DNA of 64,000 nucleotides from Loxodes magnus (Eukaryota > Ciliophora > Karyorelictea > Loxodida > Loxodidae), in the NCBI GenBank assembly GCA_946699065.1, contig CAMPDV010001248.1, positions 56,960-120,959 on the forward strand, in the 5' to 3' direction. Below are positions 24,206-36,035 of the stretch, in pieces. The first letter of the stretch is position 1; every line of letters starts with the position of its first letter. The position numbers were made by a program, and so were the translations under genes. The notes under the pieces are model-generated. The model worked only from the letters and a program-made list of their open reading frames with translations. It did not search any database and was not told the DNA's origin.

Positions 24206-24790
24206 AGAAGTTGATTTAGAGATTCTTATTTACTTTTAAAAAATGAATTAAAATATTAGTTTAAGATTTAATATAGTTATGGAGCTATTTTAAATTAGTA
24301 GTTTCTCATATAAGCTATGTTTTCAGTAATAGTTTTAGTGGCTATTCTTAATAAGGTTAATCATAAGTGCAATTCTTCTTTTATCCTCAATGCTAATAGC
24401 AAAAGGGACTAAATGCCCTATAGATAGTCTTTAAGATATCTGATTGTTTAATTCTTAAGAGTACTTAAGTTTCTTTTGTGAAAGGAAATAGCTTTATAAA
24501 CAATTAATTTCTATCAAATACATATTAGTTATGAGTAGTAGCTCTTAGTAATTATTACAATAGAACATAAATTACAGTATAATTAATAACTCTAAAAAGT
24601 AGGCTACTCATTTTATAAAATTGAACCTTCAAGCAAAAGCTAGTAACAGATAGACTGAAGTGCTAAACTTAATTGAAGTAGCCATTTTAAAAAACTTATA
24701 TAGCTAGGCTTTATTTCTAGAGAGCGAATTTTGATTAAATTAATAGTTAATTTTGTTTAGTCAAAAGAAAATTAGTCTAATATAAACTTG
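24206..24790. other. Spacer between the two membrane genes, right arm
   Basis: AT-rich, no feature recognised apart from possible continuation of the upstream frame for a few codons. Confidence 0.5.
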
Positions 24791-24829
24791 AATCATTTGC
24801 ATATCAATCAAAATTAGTCGTTACTAACT
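24791..24829 (+). promoter_or_regulatory. Conserved upstream block, outer gene, right arm
   Basis: It starts AATCATTTGCATA and ends TAGTCGTTACTAACT, 40 bp before the ATG at 24,870. It is nearly the same 39-40 bases as before the inner gene. Confidence 0.65.
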
Positions 24830-24869
24830 ATATATCTGGTTCTACATCATTATTTTATAATTTTCAACT

Positions 24870-26048
24870 ATGTCATCCCAAGAACCACCTGAAAAGTGAT
24901 ATGTTCGCTTCAGAAAACCAAGGAGACACTAAGACGAGTTATAAGACCAAGATCCTTTACTTAAGTAGCAGGCATAAGTTTCCCAATTTAACTAAAATAA
25001 TGTATAAAGTTCTTCATAGCCTATCTCTTAAGATCCCCAACCTCAATAATAAAAAACCCAATAAATCCCGTAAAGCACGGATGGAAGCGAAAATGCTTCC
25101 TTGAAGTAGGTATAAGAATAGACAGAATAACAAAATCAGAATAATCAGTAATAAAATGATAATTTAGAATAAAAATTAAGCTAAACAGGATAAAAGGAAG
25201 AAAATAAAGAAATAAAAATATAAATTCCATAAGAAACAACTCCTTTATAGTAATAAAGTCCTGATCCAGAGAACGAGAAGGAAGTTTTAAAAAGGAAAGA
25301 TTAAAAATTAAGAGACAGTATGAATCCAATTTCTCGTTACAATAACTGTATTGAGATATATAATTATGCTGAGAACTAAGTAGAATAAATAAAACTGATT
25401 AAAGTTCCAGAAATAAAGTGTTACAGCTATTGCTTTGACGCTTACATTTTATTTTTGAAATGATCATTAAAAAAGTTTTAAACAACTAACTATTGCTGTA
25501 AGAAAAAAGCTTTGAAAAAGACTGCTAAATAAACAGCTGATAATATAAAAATTTATATAGCTAAATTGATCTTTTAAGCCCTTGTAATTGCTCCCTTTAT
25601 AAATTTAATCTTTATTGGCATACATGGGATTTTCTTTATTTACTTCCTCGTAGCATGAGGCATTCGAATATACAATTGATGCAAAGTAAGCGAGAAAAAA
25701 ATGTGGTAAAAAGCTCTTTTCATCTAAGAAGAAGAAAGTGAAGATTAACTATTAAAAGGACTGACTAACGACTATTTAGAAGCTTCCGATAAAAACTGAG
25801 AAAAGTTATAGAAAGTTATCAATATTGATGATGTTATTGATTTTAAAAAGAGAACTTAATAAGCACGAAATACTGAGTTTATGATATATAACAAGCATTT
25901 CTTGAAGGAGTAGAATTATCTATATAGATGGTCGCCCTTTTTTGTCATGGTTACTGGGTATTTATGCGCTATGATAGCGATTTTATACAAATTAGTCTAT
26001 ATATACTTGATATGAGAAGTAGAAACTTACGAACTTTTATTAATTTGA
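24870..26048 (+). CDS. Membrane protein of unknown family, outer type (intact, 392 aa)
   Basis: The product starts MSSQEPPEKWYVRFRKPRR. A ~120-residue Gln-rich region follows, where nearly every Gln is TAA or TAG. After LRDSMNPISRYNN come IEIYNYAEN, a CC pair followed by lysines, and hydrophobic segments around LIFIGIHGIFFIYFLVAWGI and FFVMVTGYLCAMIAILYKLV. A charged loop separates the last two (MWQKALFIQEEE, FMIYNKHFLKEQ). At least five in-frame TGA codons fall at Trp positions, several shared with the 1.7-kb copy. It ends ..ETYELLLI-TGA. Length (1179 = 3 x 393) and shared start with the older paralogue fix the frame. Family and function are unknown. The tail may be cytoplasmic and low-complexity. 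Confidence 0.85.
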
Positions 26049-28947
26049 AGTTAAAATATTTGTAAGTAAAATAATAATCATTAGTTTAATCGTTCCTAGC
26101 TCTTCAGTATCTTAACCTTTTAATCAATTCTCATTTGTTTCATTTATAACTCCTGTCTTTTAAATTCTCGCTTCATCATTATCTATCTTCATCAACTCAT
26201 AACAACACAAAACTGATAAATTCTAAGTTCTCAGATTGAATTTATTTTAATAGCCAAATGCTTAGTGAGAAGATCGATTTACTAAAGATATCATTTCTAG
26301 CGAAAAAGCTTAGAATAGTGATTCTAAGACAAGCCAGCTAGTTAATTAGTGATAGAAACTATTTAAATCTCCACAATCAAAGAAAAAATACCTGATTGAC
26401 CTAGTTTCTAAAATTATTAACTTAGGAAATATAAACAAAATAAATAAGCCAAGAAACAAATACTTGCAAAAAGTTTCTAGTGAATAAAATAAAACAGCAT
26501 TATAAACTAAATCTATACTTTTGGGAATAAAGATGCTTATACTTATGAGAGCAAAAAGAAGTATCTATTATTATCATTTAAGAAAGTTGAAATCTTTTAA
26601 TAAAGCAACTCATTTTCTATTTATCCATTGACTTTTATTAAATAACCTAGCGAAATTTATATTCCTTTCTTTAAAAAACTTATTACTAATTTAGAAATTA
26701 TAAACTAAGACTGAAAGCTAAGATAGAAAAGAAGCAAAATAATAGAATATATTCATATACTCAAGCAAAAGATAAGCAAGCTTTTGGATAAAAATGTAGC
26801 AATTTTACAAATAAAAACCTAGTAAGCACTCTTATAAGTATAATAGAGGCAAGAAAACATTCAATTTATCTGAGTTGATAAGAGCTATTAATGTAATCCG
26901 AAGCTATTGATAAAGAGCCCCTCTAAAAGATAACTAATAATTTAATTGCTACAGAAGAAAGAATTTATACCTAAATCTATGATAACTTGGCTTCTAAAAT
27001 TTAAGTGATTAATTAAATGCAGATTCAAATTAAGCCAAAACAACCAAACAGAGTTATATCAAAATCTTCAATCAAGACTATATAAGACAGAAAAATAATA
27101 AAACCTTTAACTTAATTATTTCAAAATTGAGAGAATCTAATTTCTGCTAATCAACCTTAAACTTAATTGAATAATATTAAATTTTCACTTAGCTACTAAA
27201 ATAAGAAAAAGTCAGGCTTTTAAAAGAGAATTATGAATCTCCAAAATCAAGAATATTGCTAGTATGAAGCACAATGGAAGGTTATATGTTAATCATCAAA
27301 GGATCTTCAGAAGAGAAATAGAATATCCTTAGCTATCTTAATTGTGTTACAGAAAGTGCTTTAAAACAGCTTCTACTATGCTTGAAAAGTAGCCTAAAAT
27401 CGAATGAATTATAAAATATAAATGCTTTATGAAGTTAAATATTAAAATTGCTATTATACTTTCTTCTAATCTATCTTTAAAGCTTCTTAGACTTAATAAA
27501 TTTAAGAGAATTAAAAACTTTTACTTATGTAATTGATAAAAGAATTCTTAAATAATAATTTCTGGCAAGTTTATTTAAACAGCAAGCAGCTTTTATTTTA
27601 ATACAAAACTAGCAATCAAAATATAAAAAGATGAGCAAATATCTATATTTCTAATGAGTACTCAGTTTGAAAGTTTTATTTAAATATGCTTCTATAAAAG
27701 ATATTAAGAATAATAGCTAAATGCTTAAAATAACTATAATTAAGAAGTTTTACTTAACCAACAATAAAGTCTTAATAATAGCGCTATTTGGATTTAATTT
27801 ATTTCCAAGCCTTTATTTTAATTAAAAATGAATAATTAAAGCTAATACTCAAGAAAAGTAGGAAGTTGTAGATTCTTTTAAAATCTAAGATAATATTTGA
27901 TGCTACCGAGCTTTATTAAATTATTAGATTTTGGAATTTAATTAATCAATTATTTATAGTTAGCAAATCTCTTTGATAAATTAGTAGTTATAAGTTGAGA
28001 TCCTCTCAACAAATAAAATAGGGCTATGTAGACTAAAACTATTAGAATAGTTCACAATAATTAAGTTAGACTTATATTTTTGTAATAAACTTTAATTAAA
28101 GTAGTATAATTAGCATTACAAATAAGCTAGCTTTAATTATTTTTACTAAGTTTACTTTATATTACGCTTGTCTTATTTTAGTTTTCCTACCTACTATACA
28201 AGCTGCTTTAAAGAATCTCCCTGATTAATGTTTAATAAGTAAAAATGTATGAAGAAGTGCTTAGTAACAAAATGCTTCCTTAAATAATAAGCCATTTAGA
28301 GAAAATTGCTTAGCTTTAGAATTATATTTATGCTTAGCTTTGCAAAATATTAAAGCTTTATCTTCTAGTAATGAAAGCTAAATTATGTAGATACTATTAC
28401 TTAAATCTAAACTAACTGTTATTTATTATTATTCAAATAGTTGGCTTAAAATTATATAATCTCATCTTTTTTATGTAAACTATATATCTGAAATAATCAG
28501 AATCAGTATAGTTAAAATAAGCCTAAATCCCTAACTTAAGCTAATTGAAGGGACTTTCATTCTAAAGATTCTGCTTTTATAAAGATATTTTAGATTATTT
28601 AGCTTTTAACCAACTCCATTATCATATTTAATAAATTTAAAACTAAATTCCAATTCATTGCTTAAATACATCAATTAAAACAAGCTAGGCCAACACTTAC
28701 ATATATTAATTTATTAAATCTGATCAAGCTTTTATTAATGCTTAATTATACCTATTACATTTTATTTTTAGGAAAAAACTTTATAAATTAAAGAGTTACT
28801 GCTTTTCTATTTTTAGGCTATCATTTATAAATAAGTTAATAGCTTCAAATATTTCTTTGTTGTTAAATATCTTATTTTAATTAATACTTCCTAGAGCAAG
28901 CAAAAATAATCCAAACTTATAACTTTTTTAAGTTAAATCCTTATATT
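26049..28947. other. 2.9-kb spacer inside the right arm, no gene seen
   Basis: Mirror of 14,481-17,379. About 27,000-27,960 is clearly related, though diverged, to 43,610-44,470. Shared words include AATTATTTCAAAATTGAGA and TTAATCATCAAAGGATCT. Confidence 0.6.
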
Positions 28948-29613
28948 TATTATAAACTCAATAAATTTTTCCGAAAGAGGAATCTCAACCCCGTTTGAAG
29001 GACATTAATTCATGATATCTGCTGTTTAATATAAATATTTGAGGCATCCAATTTTGGCAAAATTGGATTTGAGTTTCTCCAGGTTTTACTTTCTTACATG
29101 TGTGGTCTTGGATTATTTCCATCCTTCTTGATATTATAAATTGCTCCCTTCAGGCTGTAATGCATTCTATCCAGTCTGTTTTCTTCTCAATTTATCCTCT
29201 TTTTCTCTTAAATCCAATAACTGCTTTTGTTTTAATTCCCAACACTTCTGATACCATTCTCGTGTGCTTCAACAGCAGAAGGATTTTTTCTAATTTTTAT
29301 CAGTTTCTTTTTCTAAGGTTACTTTTAGGTTCCTCATCAAATGATTCTATTTCGTTGTTAATCTGCTTTAGTCTTGGCTTTAATTACATTTGGTCTCATT
29401 TCTATTTGTTCACACTTTCATTCAACTGAGTTGAAATGCAGTTTTGGTATTTCAGAATATTGAAAAATGCATATATTTGGCATTTGAAGCTTCGATTCTA
29501 GATATATTTTGTTGATTTTCTCTTCAATCTTTTATGATGAGCTTCTGGAAAAGATATTTGTGCTCCTATATCTCTTCCAGCTTTTTAATATCATTAATTC
29601 AAGTTGAGCGATA
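28948..29613 (-). mobile_element. CCHC unit fragment, right arm
   Basis: Mirror of the distal part of the 13.5-kb unit. The degenerate knuckle lies at about 29,270. The unit is cut off by the palindrome boundary, so its 5' part is missing on this side. Confidence 0.55.
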
Positions 29614-29779
29614 TGGAATCGCTAAGACCTTTAGTAAGATGATTAAAATTTATTAATCTTCGTTTACAACCTTAAAATGGGAAATTTATAAGTTGTTACT
29701 TTGATATTTGTTATAGAGTAAATATATAAATAGTATTAGTTTGCTTTTCCAATAGGTAAAGAAAATCTTGCTGATATAT

Positions 29780-31665
29780 ATGATTTTTAGGTGCTTGCTT
29801 AGTTAATTTCCTAGTTTTAAAAAATAAATCGCTAGATATAGATTTCTAACTAAATAGAATCTGAAAGTTAGAGTTTTTTTACGTAAAATGGAAGAATAGA
29901 TTTTGTAGAAAGACTAATTTAAGAATCTACTTTAAATCTTAAAGAAATGTAAGCAAATAATTCTAACTTAATATCTAAGGAATATGACATTTAACTTGCA
30001 AATCAACTAAACCAAATAAATCCCTACTAGCCTTTATTAGAATACATTTCTTTACCTTAGTTTGATAAATTTATTTTAATTTATGGAAAAATAACTAAGA
30101 ATAAGTTTAAAGGGACTAAATAAGAGTCAAATGAAACTTAACAATTAAGTAACAAGGCAAATTCTTCCAATGAGCCTGCTAACTCCTTCCTAGTTACTAA
30201 TCATTTAGTGAGAGAAAAGTAAAATTATAAAAAGAAAAGGATAAAATAAAAACCTTAAATATTCACTTTTTAAAGCAAGTAGTCAGAATAGAAGAAGGAA
30301 TATTTAATGGAAGAAACTTTAATTTCCTATAAAAAGGATAAGGAAATCTGAATAACTCTTGAAGTAAATTTTATTTTATTATATCACACTAGTTTCTTTA
30401 ATTATAAGCTATATAAAGCTATTATTTCATATTTTAAAGAATACTTACAATTAAAAAATTTAAAATTTAAAAGAAGAATCTATCTAATGCAAATAATCTA
30501 ATTAGCTAATTACATATAATTTATATTAACTTTTAAAGATAAAAAAGAATAATTTATATAATTTATATAAGCAAATTATAAAATTGCTGGCTTACCAAGG
30601 CTATCACCTCCTAAGAGCAGGAAATCAAATCAGAAACATTTTCTCTTGCCACTTCCTCTTCAAATTAACACTCTTCTTAATAAATTTAGTCATAGCAACA
30701 TGATAAAATGGAAGAACTTAAGAAAAATATAAAATCATAAAATTAAAATAAAGCAACTCTCTTACATCAAAGGATAAGAAAAGATAAGAAAAAAACTTCT
30801 AACAGAAAGGTAGAGCAAACTCTCAGTTCACTATTTATAACTGAAAAAGAGAGCTTTCAATTGAATCATTGAAACAAGAAAATAAAAAATAAGCGAAGAA
30901 GTACGGAGATTCATAGCAGATTCTGATATCTTTGATCTAGATGATTTCTAAATATAATAAATGGACTCTTAATAAATGACGCAGCTATTATATTAAATTA
31001 TTTAAAAGATAAAAAGCTCAAAGGTTAATTAAACTCATAGAAAGAAGAAATATTTGAATAAATTTAGGACCTGATAAAGCATGAAAATTATGATAAATTC
31101 ATATGGTAGACCGAAGAAATATAGTCGGAGTCTATGAACAAATGACATGATTAGAGAATGGTATTTAAAAAATGAGAGAGAAGACGAGAAAATTGAATAA
31201 AATTAGATTCAAGACTCCAATTAATATAAGAAAATTTGGTGAAGTCTTTATAAGGAATTTTCATGAAAATAGAGAAACAAGTAAAGACATTTCCTGGAAC
31301 AAGTAAAAAATGCTACATCTACAAAAACACTTGAAGTTTGTAATGGAAATTCCCTCAATAGAATTAAATAAGAAGGAATTTCTGGAGAAATATTAACTGT
31401 TAGGAATTGAAGTAAAGAGTGAAGAAATTCGTCCATCGGGAAGCAAGAAAATTTGAAAGAAAAAGCAAATTCTCAACTCAGATAAAAAATCTTTCAAAAA
31501 AATAAAATGAAAAATAGAAAATTCAGGAAAGGAGAATTTATACGTTTAAAATTTCAATTTAACGAAGGAAGAATAGTTATTTTAATGATTTTATTTAATT
31601 TGCATTATAAGGATATACAAAAAACTAGTATTTTAAAAACAATGTAATTATCAATGAGATTTTGC
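29780..31665 (+). CDS. Unassigned protein-like gene crossing the start of the tandem duplication
   Basis: The + strand is purine-rich with protein-like text: IDFVERLIQESTLNLKEMQ, LLEYISLPQFDKFILIYGK, a Ser/Thr/Gln-rich part near 30.6-30.85 kb, then INLGPDKAWKLW, NIRKFGEVFIRNFHENRE and KEFLEKYQLLGIEVKSEEIR. The best frame changes at least twice (about 30.6 and 30.85 kb), from introns or decay. From about 30,860 to 31,660 the first copy reads in one frame. The duplicate at 50.3-51.1 kb differs by small indels that shift that frame. No domain is recognised. The tandem duplication breakpoint (30,525) lies inside this gene, so the second copy lacks its 5' part. Confidence 0.45.
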
Positions 31666-31669
31666 CTAA

Positions 31670-33440
31670 GTTTTAGCAAATAATGCACTTTATTAATTAA
31701 TAAAGATAAATAAGTTTAAGATTTTTGAGATATTTCTATTTTTTATATTTTACTATAAAAATTTATTCTGGTGGATAATGAAAAAGTTTATATTTAATAT
31801 TATGCCTACAATCTTTCATATTCGCTATCTCATGCGTTTTTATTTATCTTTCTAATACTTATAATGAGTATCATTCTTTTTTATTGTATAAATTATTTTT
31901 TTATTATAATAAAGATTTTAAATCTGGTCCTAATCTTTATTGATTATATTTTGAAGTCTAGTTATTTTTAAATCTTATATTTCTTTATTTTGATTTAATT
32001 ATTTCTCTGAAATTCTTGAAATTTCTTGCGTTGTCTGTATAAATAATTTTTGTTTATGAATGTAGCAAACTTGCATATTCTTGTCTTAGTTTTTAATTTA
32101 ATGATTTTTCTCTATTTCTTTTTTAACTTATACACTAAATAATTGATTTTACGAAAAAATGCAAATTAGTTTTGTATCTTTTCATCAATCTATTTATTAG
32201 TTTCCTTTTTAATTTATTGTCTATTAATTTGAATTTTTAGGTCTTATTTAAAAATGTTTGGAGATTCCTTTCCTGGATCATAAATTTGTATTAAGAATCT
32301 TAATTTTGCTGAGATAATGTCTTTCTCAATTTAATGTACTCTTTTTTATTTATTACAGCGTTTAAAATAGTTGGATATTGCTGCTAGTTAACATTATTGG
32401 TCTATTTTTGGTTTAACTCAAGAAAGTTTCTTAATGCAAGTTAGATTTATTAAGATTTCTCACTATAGATTAGGATTTGAGATGTATAAGTTTGTTTCTT
32501 AGAAGTAATTAGTTGAATTGGATTATTACGACTTATCTTATTTCCTAGGTGAAATCCAGTTCTAAGTCCTGAATTAACTTTGTGTCCATTATTTTAATAA
32601 TTAGTGAGTTGATTTAATAAGTTTGATTAAATTACTTTACTAAGAACTTAATAGAAGCTTCTTTTCTTAGGAAAATAGACTCTCTATTTGTTTAACTACA
32701 CTTAGTATTAGAAGCAATAGTATTAAATACTAGGTAGTATTAAGATTATGATTGATGTAATATCAAAATGCTTATAGAAACAAATATTATTTAAATTAAT
32801 TTCTTATTTGGTTATTATTAAATTAATCCCTTAACTAAAGAAGCTTTTATCTAATACCTTCATAACTGTCTTTATTAGGTATGGCATAATTCTATTTCCA
32901 TCTATATAATTGAACTATTCTGATTTAAGCAAAGTATTCTAGTTAGCTTAAATAGGAATCAAATAATGTCTTCCAACATAGAAGGAATAAAGCAAAATTG
33001 GCGATGAGCGACTTATTGAAGTAATAATTTTAGATTTAAAAGCGTAAACTAAGATTTATTATAATTATTAATGTCATATAAAGGCTTTTAACTAATATAG
33101 CATAAAAGATTATAACTAGTTACACATACTAATAAATTAATATATTATTATGCTTTCATATTAAAGCACACAAAGACATTATAAATATAAGGAGATTTAA
33201 ATAAATCAGTTAGAAAATTTTAGTTAAGGTATCCTAATTTTATGAAAATCGTAGTATACATCCAAGTAATTATCTTTAGTATTTTTTAATTTAAATAATC
33301 AAAAATAGCATTGCTCTAAAAATTACTAACTATACTTTATTTAAAGCTATTTAATCTTTAATCACTATAAATTATATTAGTCTTAGCTAATCAATTATTC
33401 TTTCCTATTTTTTATTTCCTTCCACAAATTTAAATAATCG
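31670..33440. other. AT-rich spacer, no gene seen
   Basis: T-rich sequence with no feature recognised. The copy is at 51,092-52,862. Confidence 0.5.
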
Positions 33441-33445
33441 CCCAT

Positions 33446-33946
33446 TTCAATTTTAGAACCAAATCATGCAAAATCAAATTAATACCAGAATCTCAATTAT
33501 AACTTCTCAAATTAAAGCAACTATAAGAAACCAGAAAATAGAAAGTTATTATTTAACACAGAAACGAAGAACTTACAATTCAAGAGCAATTTATTAAAGC
33601 TTTGCATAAGCAAGACATTCAAAAATCAAAACAGTCAAATAAATTAATTTTGGATAAAAGTTTAAACAGATAAGACAGATTAATTAATTGTCAAAGCTAT
33701 ATGAAAGCTTTATTTACAAATAAAAACTAAACATTATCAATTAAATCTAAGTCTGCAGAATGTTCTTAAAAATTGAGCCTGGTATAATACTAAAGCATAA
33801 TGAAACACCTAGGAAATCAATGCATTAAACGGACTTTGAAGAAACAAAGAAGAATGAAATTTAGTCGATTTTATACTAATCAGACATTTTAGGAAACAGT
33901 ACTATTACTTCCAATACCTAATAAAGAGTTAAAATTCAAAAATTGA
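33446..33946 (+). CDS. Hypothetical protein, about 160 aa
   Basis: One frame reads IKLIPESQLQLLKLKQLQET, then RNEELTIQEQFIKALHKQD, NRQDRLINCQSYMKALFTNK and LLLPIPNKELKFKN before a TGA at 33,944. Gln is written CAA, TAA and TAG. The protein-like, charged helical text is better than in the two other open frames. No ATG was found at the proposed start, so the 5' end or an upstream exon is missing. No family is recognised. It converges on the minus-strand gene ending near 34,104. Confidence 0.45.
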
Positions 33947-34103
33947 GAGAGAAATATGTCTAATTAAACGTGAAGAGAATTAACAATAATATAATATAAA
34001 AAAGGATAAAAATAAGTTTACAATCTAAGAAGAGAACTTCACAGCTAATTTTAATTTGATGCTGCTCTCTCCCAAACTAAGTGATTGTGTAGGACTTCGT
34101 TAG

Positions 34104-35777
34104 TCAGCCATCTTTATCTTCCCCAAGATCCATTTGTCCTTCTGGCTCAATTGCTTCTCTATTCTTATATTCTTGAGTTATAAAACTTCTTCCTATATAT
34201 TAATATTTTCCTTGTTGGTAAAAAGCAGAAAAGTTCGTCTAATATTTATTTCTTATTAATTCTTTCGATTTCAATTTTTTTCAGCACAGTTCTTCTATAT
34301 AGCTCCGTCTTTCTAGGATAGAAATTAATCTTATTTAAATCTTATTATTATTATTCAGATTAAATTTTCATTGGAATGCTTGATTACTAATCTTATGATT
34401 TTTAAATTTCTGCTTGCTAATATTCTTACCTTTCTTAAAGTTGTTTTATTTTATACTAAAATTAAGAAAATTGGAATTAAAGCATTTGAGGAACCTAATT
34501 AAATTATTTATCTATTCCAATTTAATTGCTATTTACGATTAAATTTTACCGAATGCTTCTTCTATGGATGGGAATAATAGATGTAGTTATTCAATCAATT
34601 TTTCTAATTTTTTTATCCTTTATCTTTGCTATTTTAATTCTTATTACATATTAGTTATTCGTTGCTACATTTATTATGCGTAAACTTCTTTAGACTAATT
34701 TTCTTAAACTTGCTAAGGTACTTATTCTGATAGGTTAGATTATTCTTCTTGTTTTTAATAAATGAGCCAAAAGAGAACCATTTCTTAGGTACCATTTTTA
34801 TATAATAATATTGAGATATAGCGATTCTACCTAAAAATAAGGCTTATCACTGTTTTAAAGTTTAAAATTGTGTTAAATATTATTCCATTTATATTCTTAA
34901 ATACATATCTTCCAGTACTTCGTAACCCTTTTTTAATAAAAGGTATCTTGCTTCAATCGAATTCGATTCTAATTATATTTAAATTTCTTCTTTATTAAAC
35001 AAATATGATGTCTTCAAGATTTCATTCCCTATGTACATCTTTTTTCTGTATACTAAACCTTCTGGAGAGCACTATAGATTACTTATGGTTCTCCATAACT
35101 TAAAGCTTTCAAGTTTTTATTTTTATTAGAATTTTTAGTATTATCTTAAAATGTGATCATATTTACTGCAATTCCATTACTTTCTATTCTTTACTATCTG
35201 AATTTTTGCTGGTTGAAGATTCACATTTATGAGGTCATTTGTTGTAGTATTTTTAGAAATAAGCTTCAGTAATCTCCGCTAATTGATAGAATTTTGATTC
35301 TATTTGCTCAATTCTCAGACTGACTGAATGGGAATTTTTTAGTATTTATGTATTAGACACAGGTATTCGATTTTTCCTTCCAGTTCTTGTAAGTTTCTTA
35401 AAAGTTTAAAATTCTTCTATTGCATAACTTTGAGTTCTTAGAGTATATTTTACTAATCGTAATTTGATTGGTATGGATTCTGTTTAGAAGAGACTTAATG
35501 CAAGAATCTTTTTTTAATATAATAATAATAAAAATTTATTATAGTGGCTCTACAATTATTAGGTTAATAACTTTAATTTCAAATGTATTTATTAATATCA
35601 AATTTCTGTTTCCTGCGAAGTTTCTCCTACATTTTTGCTCTTCTTTTCCTTGTCTTCATCTTTATTCTGAAGATCATTACTTTTTTGCTTTTCTTGTTCT
35701 ATACGTCCTGTAGCTCCTTTTAATATTTTCCTCACTATTCAATCATTTTCTTCCGCTATTGATTAATATAATTCCAT
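34104..35777 (-). CDS. Unassigned coding stretch next to a SINE-like insertion
   Basis: From ATG 35777 the minus strand reads MELYQSIAEENDWIVRKILK and a Lys/Glu-rich coil (NKDEDKEKKSKNVGETSQ). Further in, other frames give clearly protein-like text (KALSYGEPQVIYSALQKVQ, then GNEILKTSYLFNKEEIQI and IEARYLLLKKGYEVLEDMYL), and later a coiled coil (QELKQQRQRIKKLEKLIEQL). Several short introns or a decaying gene would explain this. Trp is written mostly as TGA. The SINE-like 3' tail ends only about 20 bp before the ATG. The duplicate is at 53,526-55,199. No family is recognised. Confidence 0.45.
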
Positions 35778-35855
35778 TCCTTAATAAATAAATAAATTTG
35801 ATTATAGAGCGCGTAGCTCTCTCGTTGGTGCGCAGCTCTTTAAAAAAATGTTTCA

Positions 35856-35980
35856 TACTGACAAGAATGTTTCTTACTGATAAAATTATCAGATACTGAT
35901 AAACCTTGTTCAATACTGGTATAATTATTCAGTACTGATAAAAATGTTCAATACTGATATAATTTTAGAATACTCGTAAT
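35856..35980. repeat. 19-bp-period degenerate tandem repeat, 7 units
   Basis: TACTG/TACTC cores occur at 35856, 35875, 35894, 35914, 35933, 35952 and 35971, spaced 19,19,20,19,19,19. The fullest unit is TACTGATAAAATTATCAGA. It lies inside the SINE-like element and has the same arrangement in the duplicate. Confidence 0.85.
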
Positions 35981-36035
35981 CTTTAATACTTGCTGAAGGT
36001 CCAAGGACATGGCAGGATTGTGTCTCATTGCGTCA

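Larger units (their letters stand above)
22881..29613 (-). repeat. Right arm of the 6.73-kb inverted repeat
   Basis: Reverse complement of 13,815-20,547. It ends at 29,613 inside the CCHC unit. Beyond that, unrelated sequence starts abruptly (TATGGAATCGC). Confidence 0.95.

Noticed and set aside
13815-29613. A DNA transposon with long terminal inverted repeats
   Set aside because: The arm ends lie inside another repeat unit, no flanking target duplication is seen at 13,815/29,613, and no transposase lies in the loop.
34100-34145. Sequence likeness between the end of the 34.1-kb gene (MADQRSPTQ) and MVHQWSATQ at about 12,450
   Set aside because: Only about 40 bases match and flanks do not. 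It may be chance in AT-rich coding sequence.
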